DNA of 64,000 bases from Streptomyces sp. NBC_00258. GTDB lineage: Bacteria; Actinomycetota; Actinomycetes; Streptomycetales; Streptomycetaceae. Below the pieces are notes generated by a model. That model had not been told where the DNA came from. It made no database searches and worked only from the letters and a program-made list of their open reading frames with translations. The position numbers and the translations under genes are program-made. Positions 52,081 to 60,441 of the stretch are shown in pieces (position 1 is the first letter of the stretch; each line of letters begins with the position of its first letter). The DNA is taken from contig NZ_CP108081.1 in assembly GCF_036182465.1 (NCBI RefSeq), positions 9,548,001 to 9,612,000 of the forward strand. The letters run 5' to 3'.

Positions 52081-53246
52081 AAATCGGCATCGTCTGCCCG
52101 TACTCCTGGGACGTGCCCGGGGGAGTCCAGTTCCACATCCGCGACCTGGCGGACCACCTCATCGACCTCGGGCACGACGTGTCCGTCCTCGCCCCGGCCG
52201 ACGACGACACCCCCCTTCCGCCGTACGTCGTCTCGGCGGGCCGTGCCGTCCCGGTGCCGTACAACGGCTCTGTCGCGCGCCTCAACTTCGGGTTCCTGTC
52301 GGCCGCGAGAGTGCGGCGCTGGCTGCACGACGGCACGTTCGACGTGATCCACATCCACGAGCCGGCCTCGCCGTCGCTGGGCCTGCTGGCCTGCTGGGCC
52401 GCGCGGGGGCCGATCGTGGCCACCTTCCACACGTCGAACCCGCGGTCCCGGGCGATGATCGCCGCGTACCCGATCCTGCAGCCCGCACTGGAGAAGATCA
52501 GGGCACGCATCGCGGTGAGCGAGTACGCGCGGCGCACCCTCGTCGAGCACCTGGGCGGTGACGCCGTCGTCATCCCGAACGGCGTCGACGTGGACTTCTT
52601 CGCGAAGGCGGAGCCCAAGCCCGAGTGGCAGGGGGACACGATCGGCTTCATAGGGCGTATCGACGAGCCCCGCAAGGGTCTGCCGGTCCTCATGAAGGCG
52701 CTGCCGAAGATCCTCGCCGAGCGGCCGGGGACCCGGCTCCTGGTCGCCGGGCGCGGCGACGAGGAGGAGGCCGTCGAGAAGCTCCCCGCGGAGCTGCGGT
52801 CGCGCGTCGAGTTCCTCGGCATGGTGAGCGACGAGGACAAGGCCCGGTTCCTGCGCAGCGTCGACCTGTACGTCGCGCCCAACACCGGCGGCGAGAGCTT
52901 CGGCATCATCCTGGTCGAGGCCATGTCGGCGGGCGCGCCGGTGCTCGCCTCCGACCTCGACGCGTTCGCACAGGTCCTCGACCAGGGCGCGGCGGGCGAG
53001 CTGTTCGCCAACGAGGACGCCGACGCGCTGGCCGCCTCGGCGGTACGGCTGCTCGGCGACCCGGCGCGCCGCGCGGAACTGCGCGAACGGGGGAGCGCGC
53101 ATGTGCGGCGCTTCGACTGGTCGACGGTCGGCGCGGACATCCTGTCCGTCTACGAGACGGTCACCGACGGCGCCGCGGCGGTCGCCGCCGACGAGCCCGA
53201 CGAACCGGGCGGGCTGCTGGCCCGGCTCGGCCTGGTGCGGGACTGA
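52077..53246 (+). CDS. pimA: GT4 glycosyltransferase, PimA-like phosphatidylinositol mannosyltransferase
   Basis: Retaining GT-B glycosyltransferase of 389 aa. The N-terminus KIGIVCPYSWDVPGGVQFHI (GG loop at residues 16-17) is the PimA hallmark. FHTSNPRSRAM, IPNGVDVDFFA, FIGRIDEPRKG and the E-x7-E segment ESFGIILVEAMSAG (about residues 283-296) are the GDP-mannose site. With pgsA and the acyltransferase gene it forms a three-gene operon for the first PIM steps. GTG 52077 overlaps the previous stop. The C-terminus has an acidic, variable tail. Confidence 0.92.
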   Translation: MKIGIVCPYSWDVPGGVQFHIRDLADHLIDLGHDVSVLAPADDDTPLPPYVVSAGRAVPVPYNGSVARLNFGFLSAARVRRWLHDGTFDVIHIHEPASPSLGLLACWAARGPIVATFHTSNPRSRAMIAAYPILQPALEKIRARIAVSEYARRTLVEHLGGDAVVIPNGVDVDFFAKAEPKPEWQGDTIGFIGRIDEPRKGLPVLMKALPKILAERPGTRLLVAGRGDEEEAVEKLPAELRSRVEFLGMVSDEDKARFLRSVDLYVAPNTGGESFGIILVEAMSAGAPVLASDLDAFAQVLDQGAAGELFANEDADALAASAVRLLGDPARRAELRERGSAHVRRFDWSTVGADILSVYETVTDGAAAVAADEPDEPGGLLARLGLVRD

Positions 53247-53264
53247 GAGCGGGAGGGAACGCGC

Positions 53265-53606
53265 GTGGTGTGGGACGCACATGGTGCGGGGGACGTACGT
53301 GACGTCCGGGAGGTGCCCCAGGCGGACGCCAGGACGCCTCTGACGGCCGAGGAGGAGCTCCGCAGCCGTTCGGTCTTCGCCACCGAGATCGGCGCGCAGC
53401 TGGCCCGCCAGGGGTGGGCCGTCTTCCCGGCGCACACGCCGGAGGAGCGCATCCGGCTCTTCGCGGTGGCGCGGATCATCGAGCAGCGGCTCGGACACCG
53501 AGTCGAGGCCGTACCGGAGGACATCTGCTCCATGCGGTTCACGGTGGTGGGCGCCGCACACGAGGCCGGCCCGGCGGCCGGGGCATCAGGACGGCTGAGC
53601 GACTGA
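53265..53606 (+). CDS. Conserved small protein of unknown function
   Basis: Protein of 113 aa. A variable acidic start is followed by a folded-looking core: LTAEEELRSRSVFATEIGAQ, LARQGWAVFPAHTPEERIRL and FAVARIIEQRLGHRVEAVPE. It has no membrane segment and no known motif. GTG 53265 follows GGGAGGGAACGC, a good ribosome-binding site, 18 bases after pimA, so it is probably co-transcribed. Function unknown. Confidence 0.65.
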   Translation: MVWDAHGAGDVRDVREVPQADARTPLTAEEELRSRSVFATEIGAQLARQGWAVFPAHTPEERIRLFAVARIIEQRLGHRVEAVPEDICSMRFTVVGAAHEAGPAAGASGRLSD

Positions 53607-53934
53607 CGCCCGCGGTGGCGCACGCGGGTGCGGTGGCGCCGCCGGGGCGACGGAGGGACCTGGCCGGGCCGGCCTTCGGTGTCCCTGGGTTCCAGTGAGA
53701 CGGGGTGGCGGCCGGGTGCGGCGGCCACCCGGCCGAATCCGGAGTGCCGCGACCGCGTCCGGGCCGATGCGGGACCGCTGCGGCAGCCTCCGGAACTGAC
53801 GGCGGGTCACCGTGGTGGCAGCAGGCCGCGACGCAGCGGCGGCCCGCGGCGCCTTCGTGCGGCTCGGTCGCTGATCGTCGTGTGGGTCGACGCCGGGGCG
53901 GGCGGCCCGGAACGCACCGGTAGCCTGTGCGCCC
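53607..53934 (+). other. Intergenic region (328 bases) with hairpin and promoter
   Basis: There is no gene here. A CGGCCGGGTG/CACCCGGCCG-type hairpin near 53709-53734 probably ends the PIM operon. TAGCCT (53921-53926) is a -10 element that ends eight bases before GTG 53935. The rest is GC-rich sequence without an open frame that looks like protein. Confidence 0.5.
53921..53926 (+). promoter_or_regulatory. TAGCCT -10 element, predicted leaderless start
   Basis: TAGCCT fits TANNNT and ends eight bases before GTG 53935 with no ribosome-binding site between. This is the fourth such arrangement in the window (also at 3961, 21832 and 27698). Confidence 0.5.
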
Positions 53935-54480
53935 GTGACCTCCACACTGATCTGGATCGTGGTCGCCCTCGTGGCGATCGGCCTCTACCTGAGCTGGACC
54001 GCGGGCCGTCTCGACCGACTGCACTCGCGGATCGACGCGGCGCGGGCCGCGCTCGACGCGCAGTTGCTCCGGAGGGCGTCGGTGGCACAGGAACTGGCCA
54101 CCTCCGGAGTGCTCGACCCGGCCGCCTCGATGGTGCTCTACGAAGCGGCGCACGCGGCCCGCCAGGCCGAGGAGGACAACAGGGAGGTCGCCGAGAGCGA
54201 CCTCAGCCAGGCACTGCGGGCCGTCTTCGGCGAGGTCCAGCAGGTCGAGGCGGTGCAGGCGGTCCCCGGTGGCGAGGACGCGGCGCGCGAACTCGCCCAG
54301 GCGGTCCGCCGGGTTCCGATGGCCCGGCGCTTCCACAACGACGCCGTACGGGCGGCCCGTGCCCTGCGCCGCCACCGCAAGGTGCGCTGGTTCCGGCTGG
54401 CAGGCCACGCGCCCTTCCCACTGGCCTTCGAGATGGACGACGAGGCTCCGGTCGCCCTCGCGGACCGCCCGGGAACGTAG
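53935..54480 (+). CDS. LemA-like membrane-anchored protein
   Basis: Protein of 181 aa with one N-terminal helix (TLIWIVVALVAIGLYLSW), followed by a long, mostly helical region (LDRLHSRIDAARAALDAQLL, then ASMVLYEAAHAARQAEEDNREVAE) likely to form an antiparallel bundle. The late RRFHNDAVRAARALRRHRKV resembles the YNxxV block of LemA. It lies 230 bases upstream of pdxS and is probably transcribed from its own leaderless promoter. The LemA relation is moderate; function unknown. Confidence 0.6.
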   Translation: MTSTLIWIVVALVAIGLYLSWTAGRLDRLHSRIDAARAALDAQLLRRASVAQELATSGVLDPAASMVLYEAAHAARQAEEDNREVAESDLSQALRAVFGEVQQVEAVQAVPGGEDAARELAQAVRRVPMARRFHNDAVRAARALRRHRKVRWFRLAGHAPFPLAFEMDDEAPVALADRPGT

Positions 54481-54710
54481 TCCACGCGCGCGTGGACCCC
54501 GGGAAAGGCTCCCGGCACAGGATCCGACGCCGTCGGCACGGCACACGACGTCCCTGGTCACAGCCCCGCCCACCCGGCCTGACCACGGGAAACACGCCCG
54601 TAGGCCCGGAAAATGAGCCACCGCCTCCCCATTGGCCCTTGCAGTGGCCTGGTCCTCAAGCGTTTCCTCGGTATCTGCAGAAGCCCTCTTCCACCGAGTG
54701 AGGTCAACCC

Positions 54711-55634
54711 TTGTCCAGCACGCTCTCCACTCCCGCCCAGCCCACCGACACCCCTGCCACCGGCACCGCGCGCGTGAAGCGCGGCATGGCCGAGCAGCTC
54801 AAGGGCGGCGTGATCATGGACGTCGTCACGCCGGAGCAGGCGAAGATCGCCGAGGACGCGGGCGCCGTGGCCGTCATGGCCCTGGAGCGGGTGCCCGCCG
54901 ACATCCGCAAGGACGGCGGCGTGGCGCGCATGTCCGACCCCGACATGATCGAGGGCATCATCGAGGCCGTCTCGATCCCGGTGATGGCCAAGTCGCGCAT
55001 CGGCCACTTCGTGGAGGCCCAGGTCCTGCAGTCCCTCGGCGTCGACTACATCGACGAGTCCGAGGTCCTCACCCCCGCCGACGAGGTCAACCACTCCGAC
55101 AAGTGGGCCTTCACGACCCCCTTCGTCTGTGGCGCCACCAACCTGGGCGAGGCCCTGCGCCGTATAGCCGAGGGCGCCGCCATGATCCGCTCCAAGGGCG
55201 AGGCCGGCACCGGCAACGTCGTCGAGGCCGTCCGTCACCTGCGCCAGATCAAGAACGAGATCGCCCGGCTGCGCGGCTACGACAACAACGAGCTGTACGC
55301 CGCCGCCAAGGAACTGCGCGCCCCGTACGAGATCGTCAAGGAGGTCGCCGAGCTCGGCAAGCTCCCGGTCGTCCTGTTCTCCGCCGGTGGTGTGGCCACT
55401 CCCGCCGACGCCGCGCTGATGCGCCAGCTCGGTGCCGAGGGCGTCTTCGTCGGCTCCGGCATCTTCAAGTCCGGCGACCCGGCCAAGCGTGCCGCCGCGA
55501 TCGTGAAGGCCACCACCTTCTACGACGACCCGAAGATCATCGCGGAGGCGTCCCGCAACCTCGGCGAGGCCATGGTCGGCATCAACTGCGACACCCTCCC
55601 CGAGGCCGAGCGCTACGCGAACCGCGGCTGGTAA
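54711..55634 (+). CDS. pdxS: Pyridoxal 5'-phosphate synthase lyase subunit PdxS
   Basis: Synthase half of the DXP-independent vitamin B6 enzyme, 307 aa. It combines ribose 5-phosphate, glyceraldehyde 3-phosphate and ammonia from PdxT into PLP. The hallmark blocks are all present: GVIMDVVTPEQAKIAEDAGA, ALERVPADIRKDGGVARMSD, MAKSRIGHFVEAQ (substrate lysine), IRSKGEAGTGNVVEA (second lysine) and PADAALMRQLGAEGVFVGSG. The TTG start is preceded by GAGG. pdxT begins six bases after the stop. Confidence 0.98.
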   Translation: MSSTLSTPAQPTDTPATGTARVKRGMAEQLKGGVIMDVVTPEQAKIAEDAGAVAVMALERVPADIRKDGGVARMSDPDMIEGIIEAVSIPVMAKSRIGHFVEAQVLQSLGVDYIDESEVLTPADEVNHSDKWAFTTPFVCGATNLGEALRRIAEGAAMIRSKGEAGTGNVVEAVRHLRQIKNEIARLRGYDNNELYAAAKELRAPYEIVKEVAELGKLPVVLFSAGGVATPADAALMRQLGAEGVFVGSGIFKSGDPAKRAAAIVKATTFYDDPKIIAEASRNLGEAMVGINCDTLPEAERYANRGW

Positions 55635-55640
55635 CCACCC

Positions 55641-56246
55641 ATGACCGACGTACCTGTCGTAGGCGTCCTGGCTCTCCAGGGCGACGTACGGGAGCACCTG
55701 GTCGCCCTGGCCTCGGCGGACGCCGTGGGCAGGGCGGTGCGGCGCCCCGAGGAACTCGCCGAGGTCGACGGACTCGTCATCCCCGGCGGTGAATCCACCA
55801 CCATCTCCAAACTGGCCGTCCTCTTCGGCCTGATGGAACCTCTCCGCGCGCGCGTGCGGGCCGGAATGCCCGTCTACGGCACCTGCGCGGGCATGATCAT
55901 GCTCGCCGACAAGATCCTCGACCCGCGCTCGGGCCAGGAGACCATCGGCGGCATCGACATGATCGTGCGCCGCAACGCCTTCGGACGGCAGAACGAATCC
56001 TTCGAAGCGACGGTCGACGTGAAGGGCGTGGAGGGCGATGCTGTGGAGGGCGTCTTCATCCGTGCCCCCTGGGTCGAGTCCGTGGGTGCGGAGGCAGAGG
56101 TGCTGGCCGAGCACGACGGCCACATCGTCGCCGTACGTCAGGGCAACGCGCTCGCCACGTCGTTCCACCCGGAACTGACCGGCGACCACCGCGTGCACGG
56201 CCTGTTCGTCGAGATGGTGCGCGCGAACCTGGCTCCGGGGTCCTAG
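55641..56246 (+). CDS. pdxT: Pyridoxal 5'-phosphate synthase glutaminase subunit PdxT
   Basis: Glutaminase that feeds ammonia to PdxS, 201 aa, class I amidotransferase. The triad is C82 (VYGTCAGMIM), H176 and E178 (ATSFHPELTGDHR). IPGGESTTISKL is the PdxT-specific oxyanion/interaction loop. ATG 55641 follows pdxS closely. A TAGGAT -10-like hexamer overlaps the end of pdxT at 56247-56252 and may drive yebC. Confidence 0.98.
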   Translation: MTDVPVVGVLALQGDVREHLVALASADAVGRAVRRPEELAEVDGLVIPGGESTTISKLAVLFGLMEPLRARVRAGMPVYGTCAGMIMLADKILDPRSGQETIGGIDMIVRRNAFGRQNESFEATVDVKGVEGDAVEGVFIRAPWVESVGAEAEVLAEHDGHIVAVRQGNALATSFHPELTGDHRVHGLFVEMVRANLAPGS

Positions 56247-56297
56247 TAGGATTCCTGGGGTTCGTAAAGAGTTGGGTTACGCGAAGGAGACAGGCAG

Positions 56298-57050
56298 ATG
56301 TCCGGCCACTCTAAATGGGCTACGACGAAGCACAAGAAGGCCGTGATCGACGCCAAGCGCGGCAAGCTCTTCGCGAAGATGATCAAGAATATCGAGGTCG
56401 CGGCCCGTACCGGCGGTGCCGACCCGGCCGGTAACCCGACGCTCTTCGACGCCATCCAGAAGGCCAAGAAGAGTTCGGTCCCGAACAAGAACATCGACTC
56501 CGCGGTCAAGCGCGGCGCCGGTCTCGAGGCCGGTGGCGCCGACTACGAGACGATCATGTACGAGGGCTACGGCCCGAACGGTGTCGCGGTGCTCATCGAG
56601 TGCCTCACCGACAACCGCAACCGCGCCGCCTCGGACGTACGCGTCGCCATGACCCGCAACGGCGGCAACATGGCCGACCCGGGCTCCGTCTCGTACCTCT
56701 TCAACCGCAAGGGTGTCGTCATCGTCCCCAAGGGCGAGCTCGGCGAGGACGACGTCCTGGGTGCCGTGCTCGACGCGGGCGCCGAGGAGGTCAACGACCT
56801 GGGCGAGTCCTTCGAGGTCATCTCCGAGGCCACCGACCTGGTCGCGGTGCGCACCGCCCTCCAGGACGCCGGGATCGACTACGACTCCGCCGACGCCAAC
56901 TTCGTCCCGACCATGCAGGTCGAGCTGGACGAGGAGGGCGCCAGGAAGATCTTCAAGCTCATCGACGCCCTTGAGGACAGCGACGACGTGCAGAACGTCT
57001 TCGCCAACTTCGACGTGAGCGACGAGGTCATGGAGAAGGTGGACGCGTAG
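56298..57050 (+). CDS. yebC: YebC/TACO1-family regulatory protein
   Basis: Protein of 250 aa of the YebC family. It starts SGHSKWATTKHKKAVIDAKR, the strongly conserved N-terminus, and has three domains ending in DDVQNVFANFDVSDEVME. The family was first described as transcriptional regulators. Recent work on YebC/TACO1 points to assistance in translating proline-rich stretches, though the role here is not visible. GGAGACAGGC lies before ATG 56298. It stands between pdxT and ruvC, as in mycobacteria. Confidence 0.97.
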   Translation: MSGHSKWATTKHKKAVIDAKRGKLFAKMIKNIEVAARTGGADPAGNPTLFDAIQKAKKSSVPNKNIDSAVKRGAGLEAGGADYETIMYEGYGPNGVAVLIECLTDNRNRAASDVRVAMTRNGGNMADPGSVSYLFNRKGVVIVPKGELGEDDVLGAVLDAGAEEVNDLGESFEVISEATDLVAVRTALQDAGIDYDSADANFVPTMQVELDEEGARKIFKLIDALEDSDDVQNVFANFDVSDEVMEKVDA

Positions 57051-57075
57051 CGCCGCCGCGAGCCGCACCTGCTCA

Positions 57076-57106
57076 ACGGGCCGACGGGACACACCCGTCG
57101 GCCCGT
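57076..57106 (+). terminator. Perfect 13-bp terminator after yebC
   Basis: ACGGGCCGACGGG (57076-57088) and CCCGTCGGCCCGT (57094-57106) pair perfectly around ACACA, followed by CGCTTTG. It separates yebC from the ruvCAB operon. Confidence 0.85.
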
Positions 57107-57166
57107 CGCTTTGCCGGGCGTCGATGGCGGTCGATGTCGGTGGCACCCGATAGCCTGCACGAACTG

Positions 57167-57195
57167 GGGGCACCTCCCAGCGGTGGCTGGGGGAG
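57167..57195 (+). repeat. GGCACCTCCCAGCGG-type hairpin element before ruvC
   Basis: CCTCCCAG (57173-57180) faces CTGGGGGAG (57187-57195), a near-complementary pair. This type of element is common before Streptomyces genes. It sits between a TAGCCT hexamer (57151-57156) and the ruvC ribosome-binding site, thus inside the predicted leader. Confidence 0.5.
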
Positions 57196-57212
57196 ATCGA
57201 AGGAGGGGGCGG

Positions 57213-57818
57213 GTGCGGGTACTGGGCGTTGACCCCGGACTGACCCGGTGCGGTGTCGGTGTGGTCGAAGGTGTCGCGGGCCGGCCCCTGACCATGCACG
57301 GCGTCGGTGTCGTACGGACGCCCGCCGACGCGGAGTTGGGGCAGCGCCTCGTCGCCATCGAGCAGGGCATCGAACAGTGGCTCGACGAGTACCGGCCCGA
57401 ATTCGTCGCGGTGGAGCGGGTGTTCAGCCAGCACAACGTCCGTACGGTGATGGGCACGGCCCAGGCCAGCGCGGTCGCCATGCTGTGCGCAGCCCGGCGC
57501 GGGATTCCCGTGGCCCTGCACACGCCCAGCGAGGTCAAGGCCGCGGTCACCGGAAACGGCCGCGCCGACAAGGCCCAGGTCGGTGCCATGGTCACCCGGC
57601 TGCTCCGGCTGGACGCACCCCCGAAGCCCGCCGACGCGGCCGACGCCCTCGCCCTCGCGATCTGTCACATCTGGCGTGCGCCCGCCCAGAACCGCCTGCA
57701 GCAGGCCGTCGCGCAGAACCGGCTCCAGCAGGCCGCCGCCCTGCACGCGTCGAAAGCCGCATCGCAGAACGCGCCGAACCACGTACAGAACCACGCACCG
57801 AAAGGCCGTACCGCATGA
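57213..57818 (+). CDS. ruvC: Holliday-junction resolvase RuvC
   Basis: Endonuclease of 201 aa that cleaves Holliday junctions as a dimer with RuvAB. Catalytic residues: D7 in RVLGVDPGLTRCG, E in AVERVF (about residue 69) and the late PADAADALALAICH pair (about 140-150). After the normal end, a 45-residue tail contains a duplicated QNRLQQA and is rich in Gln, Asn and His. Such a tail is unlike the ~170-aa E. coli enzyme. GTG 57213 follows AAGGAGGGGGCGG. Confidence 0.97.
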   Translation: MRVLGVDPGLTRCGVGVVEGVAGRPLTMHGVGVVRTPADAELGQRLVAIEQGIEQWLDEYRPEFVAVERVFSQHNVRTVMGTAQASAVAMLCAARRGIPVALHTPSEVKAAVTGNGRADKAQVGAMVTRLLRLDAPPKPADAADALALAICHIWRAPAQNRLQQAVAQNRLQQAAALHASKAASQNAPNHVQNHAPKGRTA

Positions 57819-58423
57819 TCGCCTTCGTCAGCGGCCCCGTCGCCGCCCTCGCGCCCGACTCCGCGGTGGTCGAGGTGGGCGGCATCGGCATCGCGGTCCA
57901 GTGCACGCCGAACACGCTCTCCGGACTCCGCATGGGCCGGCCGGCCAAGCTCGCCACCTCCCTCGTCGTACGGGAGGACTCGCTGACGCTGTACGGCTTC
58001 GCGGACGACGACGAGCGGCAGACCTTCGAGCTGCTGCAGACCGCGAGCGGTGTCGGGCCGCGCCTGGCCCAGGCCATGCTCGCGGTGCACAGCCCCGACG
58101 CCCTGCGCCGCGCGGTGTCCACCGGCGACGAGAAGGCCCTCGTCGCGGTGCCCGGCATCGGCAAGAAGGGTGCCCAGAAGCTCCTCCTGGAGTACAAGGA
58201 CCGCCTCGGCGAACCCGTCGGACCCGGCGGCCGGGCCATCGGCACACCCGTCACGGCCGGCTGGCGCGAGCAGCTGCACGCCGCGCTGATCGGCCTCGGG
58301 TACGCGACCCGCGAGGCCGACGAGGCGGTCTCCGCGGTGGCGCCGCAGGCCGAGGCGGCCGGGACGCCGCAGATCGGCCAGCTGTTGAAGGCCGCCCTGC
58401 AGACGCTCAACAGAGCGCGTTGA
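57815..58423 (+). CDS. ruvA: Holliday-junction branch-migration protein RuvA
   Basis: DNA-binding subunit of the branch-migration machine, 202 aa. Domain I begins MIAFVSGPVAALAPDSAVVE, the helix-hairpin-helix pair is LLQTASGVGPRLAQAML and VAVPGIGKKGAQKLL, and a C-terminal RuvB-binding domain follows (HAALIGLGYATREADEAV). ATG 57815 overlaps the ruvC stop by four bases. Confidence 0.97.
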   Translation: MIAFVSGPVAALAPDSAVVEVGGIGIAVQCTPNTLSGLRMGRPAKLATSLVVREDSLTLYGFADDDERQTFELLQTASGVGPRLAQAMLAVHSPDALRRAVSTGDEKALVAVPGIGKKGAQKLLLEYKDRLGEPVGPGGRAIGTPVTAGWREQLHAALIGLGYATREADEAVSAVAPQAEAAGTPQIGQLLKAALQTLNRAR

Positions 58424-58450
58424 GCTGCGCAGGAGGTGCGGGAGTGAAAC

Positions 58451-58506
58451 TGCGGGTCCGTTGTGGCTGGTCGCGCAGTTGCCCGCGCCCCTGTGGGGCG
58501 CGGCAC
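58451..58506 (+). repeat. Intergenic repeat family, copy 5 (inside ruvA-ruvB operon)
   Basis: TGCGGGTCCGTTGTGGCTGG then TCGCGCAGTTGCCCGCGCCCC and GGGGCGCG. It differs from the consensus by TTGCCC instead of TTCCCC. It lies in the 136-base gap between ruvA and ruvB, which are transcribed in the same direction, so here it cannot simply be an end-of-operon terminator. Confidence 0.8.
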
Positions 58507-58559
58507 CGCCTGCCCCATGCCCGTACGACCCGGACCCACTACCTCGCGAGGCACAGCAC

Positions 58560-59630
58560 ATGAACTGGGACGACACGGCCGACGACGACACCGCCGAGCG
58601 GCTCGTCGGTGCGTCCGCCGACCATGAGGAGCAGGCCGTCGAGGCCGCCCTGCGCCCCAAGGACCTCGACGAGTTCATCGGCCAGGAGAAGGTCCGCGAG
58701 CAGCTCGACCTCGTCCTGCGAGCCGCACGCGCGCGTGGCGCCACCGCCGACCACGTCCTCCTCTCCGGAGCCCCCGGCCTCGGCAAGACCACCCTCTCGA
58801 TGATCATCGCCGCCGAGATGGAAGCCCCCATCCGCATCACCAGCGGCCCCGCCATCCAGCACGCGGGCGACCTCGCCGCGATCCTCTCCTCCCTCCAGGA
58901 GGGCGAGGTCCTCTTCCTCGACGAGATCCACCGCATGTCGCGGCCCGCCGAGGAGATGCTCTACATGGCGATGGAGGACTTCCGCGTCGACGTCATCGTC
59001 GGCAAGGGGCCGGGCGCCACCGCCATCCCGCTCGAACTGCCGCCCTTCACACTCGTCGGCGCCACCACGCGCGCGGGCCTGCTGCCGCCCCCGCTGCGGG
59101 ACCGCTTCGGCTTCACCGCCCACATGGAGTTCTACGAGCCCGCCGAGCTGGAGCGCGTCATCCACCGCTCGGCGAACCTGCTGGATGTCGAGATCGACAC
59201 CGCGGGCGCCGCCGAGATCGCGGGCCGCTCACGCGGCACACCCCGTATCGCCAACCGGCTCCTGCGCCGCGTCCGCGACTACGCCCAGGTCAAGGCCGAC
59301 GGCTACGTCACGCAAGAGATCGCCGGCGCCGCCCTCGCCGTGTACGAAGTGGACAGCCGAGGCCTCGACCGCCTGGACCGCGGTGTCCTCGAAGCCCTGA
59401 TCAAGCTCTTCGGCGGCGGCCCGGTCGGTCTGTCCACGCTCGCCGTCGCCGTGGGGGAGGAGCGCGAGACCGTGGAGGAGGTCGCCGAGCCCTTCCTCGT
59501 CCGTGAGGGACTCCTGGCCCGTACACCCCGCGGACGGGTGGCGACACCGGCGGCGTGGGCCCATTTCGGCCTCACCCCGCCCCGGCCGTCAACCGGTGGA
59601 AACGGACAACAGGACCTGTTCGGGGCGTGA
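58560..59630 (+). CDS. ruvB: Holliday-junction branch-migration helicase RuvB
   Basis: AAA+ motor of 356 aa. Walker A is LLSGAPGLGKTTLS (about residues 67-80), Walker B is VLFLDEIHRM (about 117-126), sensor 1 is LVGATTRAG (about 163-171), the arginine finger lies in PLRDRFGF and the C-terminal winged helix is at VGLSTLAVAVGEERETVEEVAEPFL. An acidic N-terminal 30-residue extension precedes the conserved LRPKDLDEFIGQ. ATG 58560 follows a repeat rather than the ruvA stop directly. Confidence 0.97.
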   Translation: MNWDDTADDDTAERLVGASADHEEQAVEAALRPKDLDEFIGQEKVREQLDLVLRAARARGATADHVLLSGAPGLGKTTLSMIIAAEMEAPIRITSGPAIQHAGDLAAILSSLQEGEVLFLDEIHRMSRPAEEMLYMAMEDFRVDVIVGKGPGATAIPLELPPFTLVGATTRAGLLPPPLRDRFGFTAHMEFYEPAELERVIHRSANLLDVEIDTAGAAEIAGRSRGTPRIANRLLRRVRDYAQVKADGYVTQEIAGAALAVYEVDSRGLDRLDRGVLEALIKLFGGGPVGLSTLAVAVGEERETVEEVAEPFLVREGLLARTPRGRVATPAAWAHFGLTPPRPSTGGNGQQDLFGA

Positions 59631-59793
59631 CGGCGAGGGGGCTCGCGGGGTCAGGAACCCCGGTGCCATGCTGAGCGTTGTTCCTTGACGGCGGACTCGC
59701 TTAGACTCCGCCGATGCCGCCTTTGTCGGCGGCGCACATACCCCATCCATCAGGCCGCTCACCATCGCGGTCGAATGAAGGAAGTTCCGTCCC

Positions 59794-60300
59794 GTGAGTC
59801 TCGTGACCCTCCTCCCGTTCATCGTGCTCATCGGGGCCATGTTCCTGATGACCCGGTCGGCCAAGAAGAAGCAGAATGCGGCTGCGCAGATGCGCAACGA
59901 CATGCAGCCCGGCTCCGGCGTCCGCACGATCGGTGGCATGTACGCAACGGTGAAGGAGGTCAACGAGGACACGGTCCTCCTTGACGCAGGCCCGGGCGTC
60001 GACCTGCTCTTCGCGAAGAACGCGATCGGCGCGGTCCTCAGCGACGACGAGTACAACCGCCTCGTTCACGGCATCGAGCACGACCTGAAGGATGACGAAG
60101 CGGTCGTCCCGGACGACGCCTCCTCCCTCACCGAGACCGACGAGCCCGCCGACGCTTCCGACGACAAGCCCATCGACCTCGGCAAGAAGGACGCGGCGGA
60201 CACGCCCGCCGACGAGTCCGCCGAGTCCGCCGACGCGGAGCCGAAGAAGGCCGACGAGGCTGACCTGAAGAAGTCCGACGGCGAGTCCGACGCGAAGTAG
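59794..60300 (+). CDS. yajC: Preprotein translocase accessory subunit YajC
   Basis: Single-span membrane protein of 168 aa that associates with SecDF. One helix, LVTLLPFIVLIGAMFLMTR, precedes the conserved cytoplasmic domain (MQPGSGVRTIGGMYATVKEV, NEDTVLLDAGPGVDLLFAKN). An acidic Asp/Glu/Lys-rich tail (about residues 100-168) is far longer than in E. coli and is probably disordered. GTG 59794 has AAGGAAG upstream. A strong inverted repeat separates it from secD. Confidence 0.95.
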   Translation: MSLVTLLPFIVLIGAMFLMTRSAKKKQNAAAQMRNDMQPGSGVRTIGGMYATVKEVNEDTVLLDAGPGVDLLFAKNAIGAVLSDDEYNRLVHGIEHDLKDDEAVVPDDASSLTETDEPADASDDKPIDLGKKDAADTPADESAESADAEPKKADEADLKKSDGESDAK

Positions 60301-60306
60301 TCATGT

Positions 60307-60349
60307 CCGGGGACCGCGGAGTGCGCCGCTCGCGCGCCGCGGTCCCCGG
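60307..60349 (+). terminator. 13-bp perfect hairpin between yajC and secD
   Basis: CCGGGGACCGCGG (60307-60319) and CCGCGGTCCCCGG (60337-60349) pair perfectly around a 17-base loop. It lies seven bases after the yajC stop, inside an otherwise same-direction operon. It may be a processing or partial-termination hairpin that sets the SecDF:YajC ratio. Confidence 0.65.
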
Positions 60350-60441
60350 GACGTGTGGCTTCGCACGGAATCTCGACACCATTCATGCCCGTCCGCGCAG
60401 GTACTTCGGTCACCGGGCGGACGAAGAGGGAGAACGAGAAG

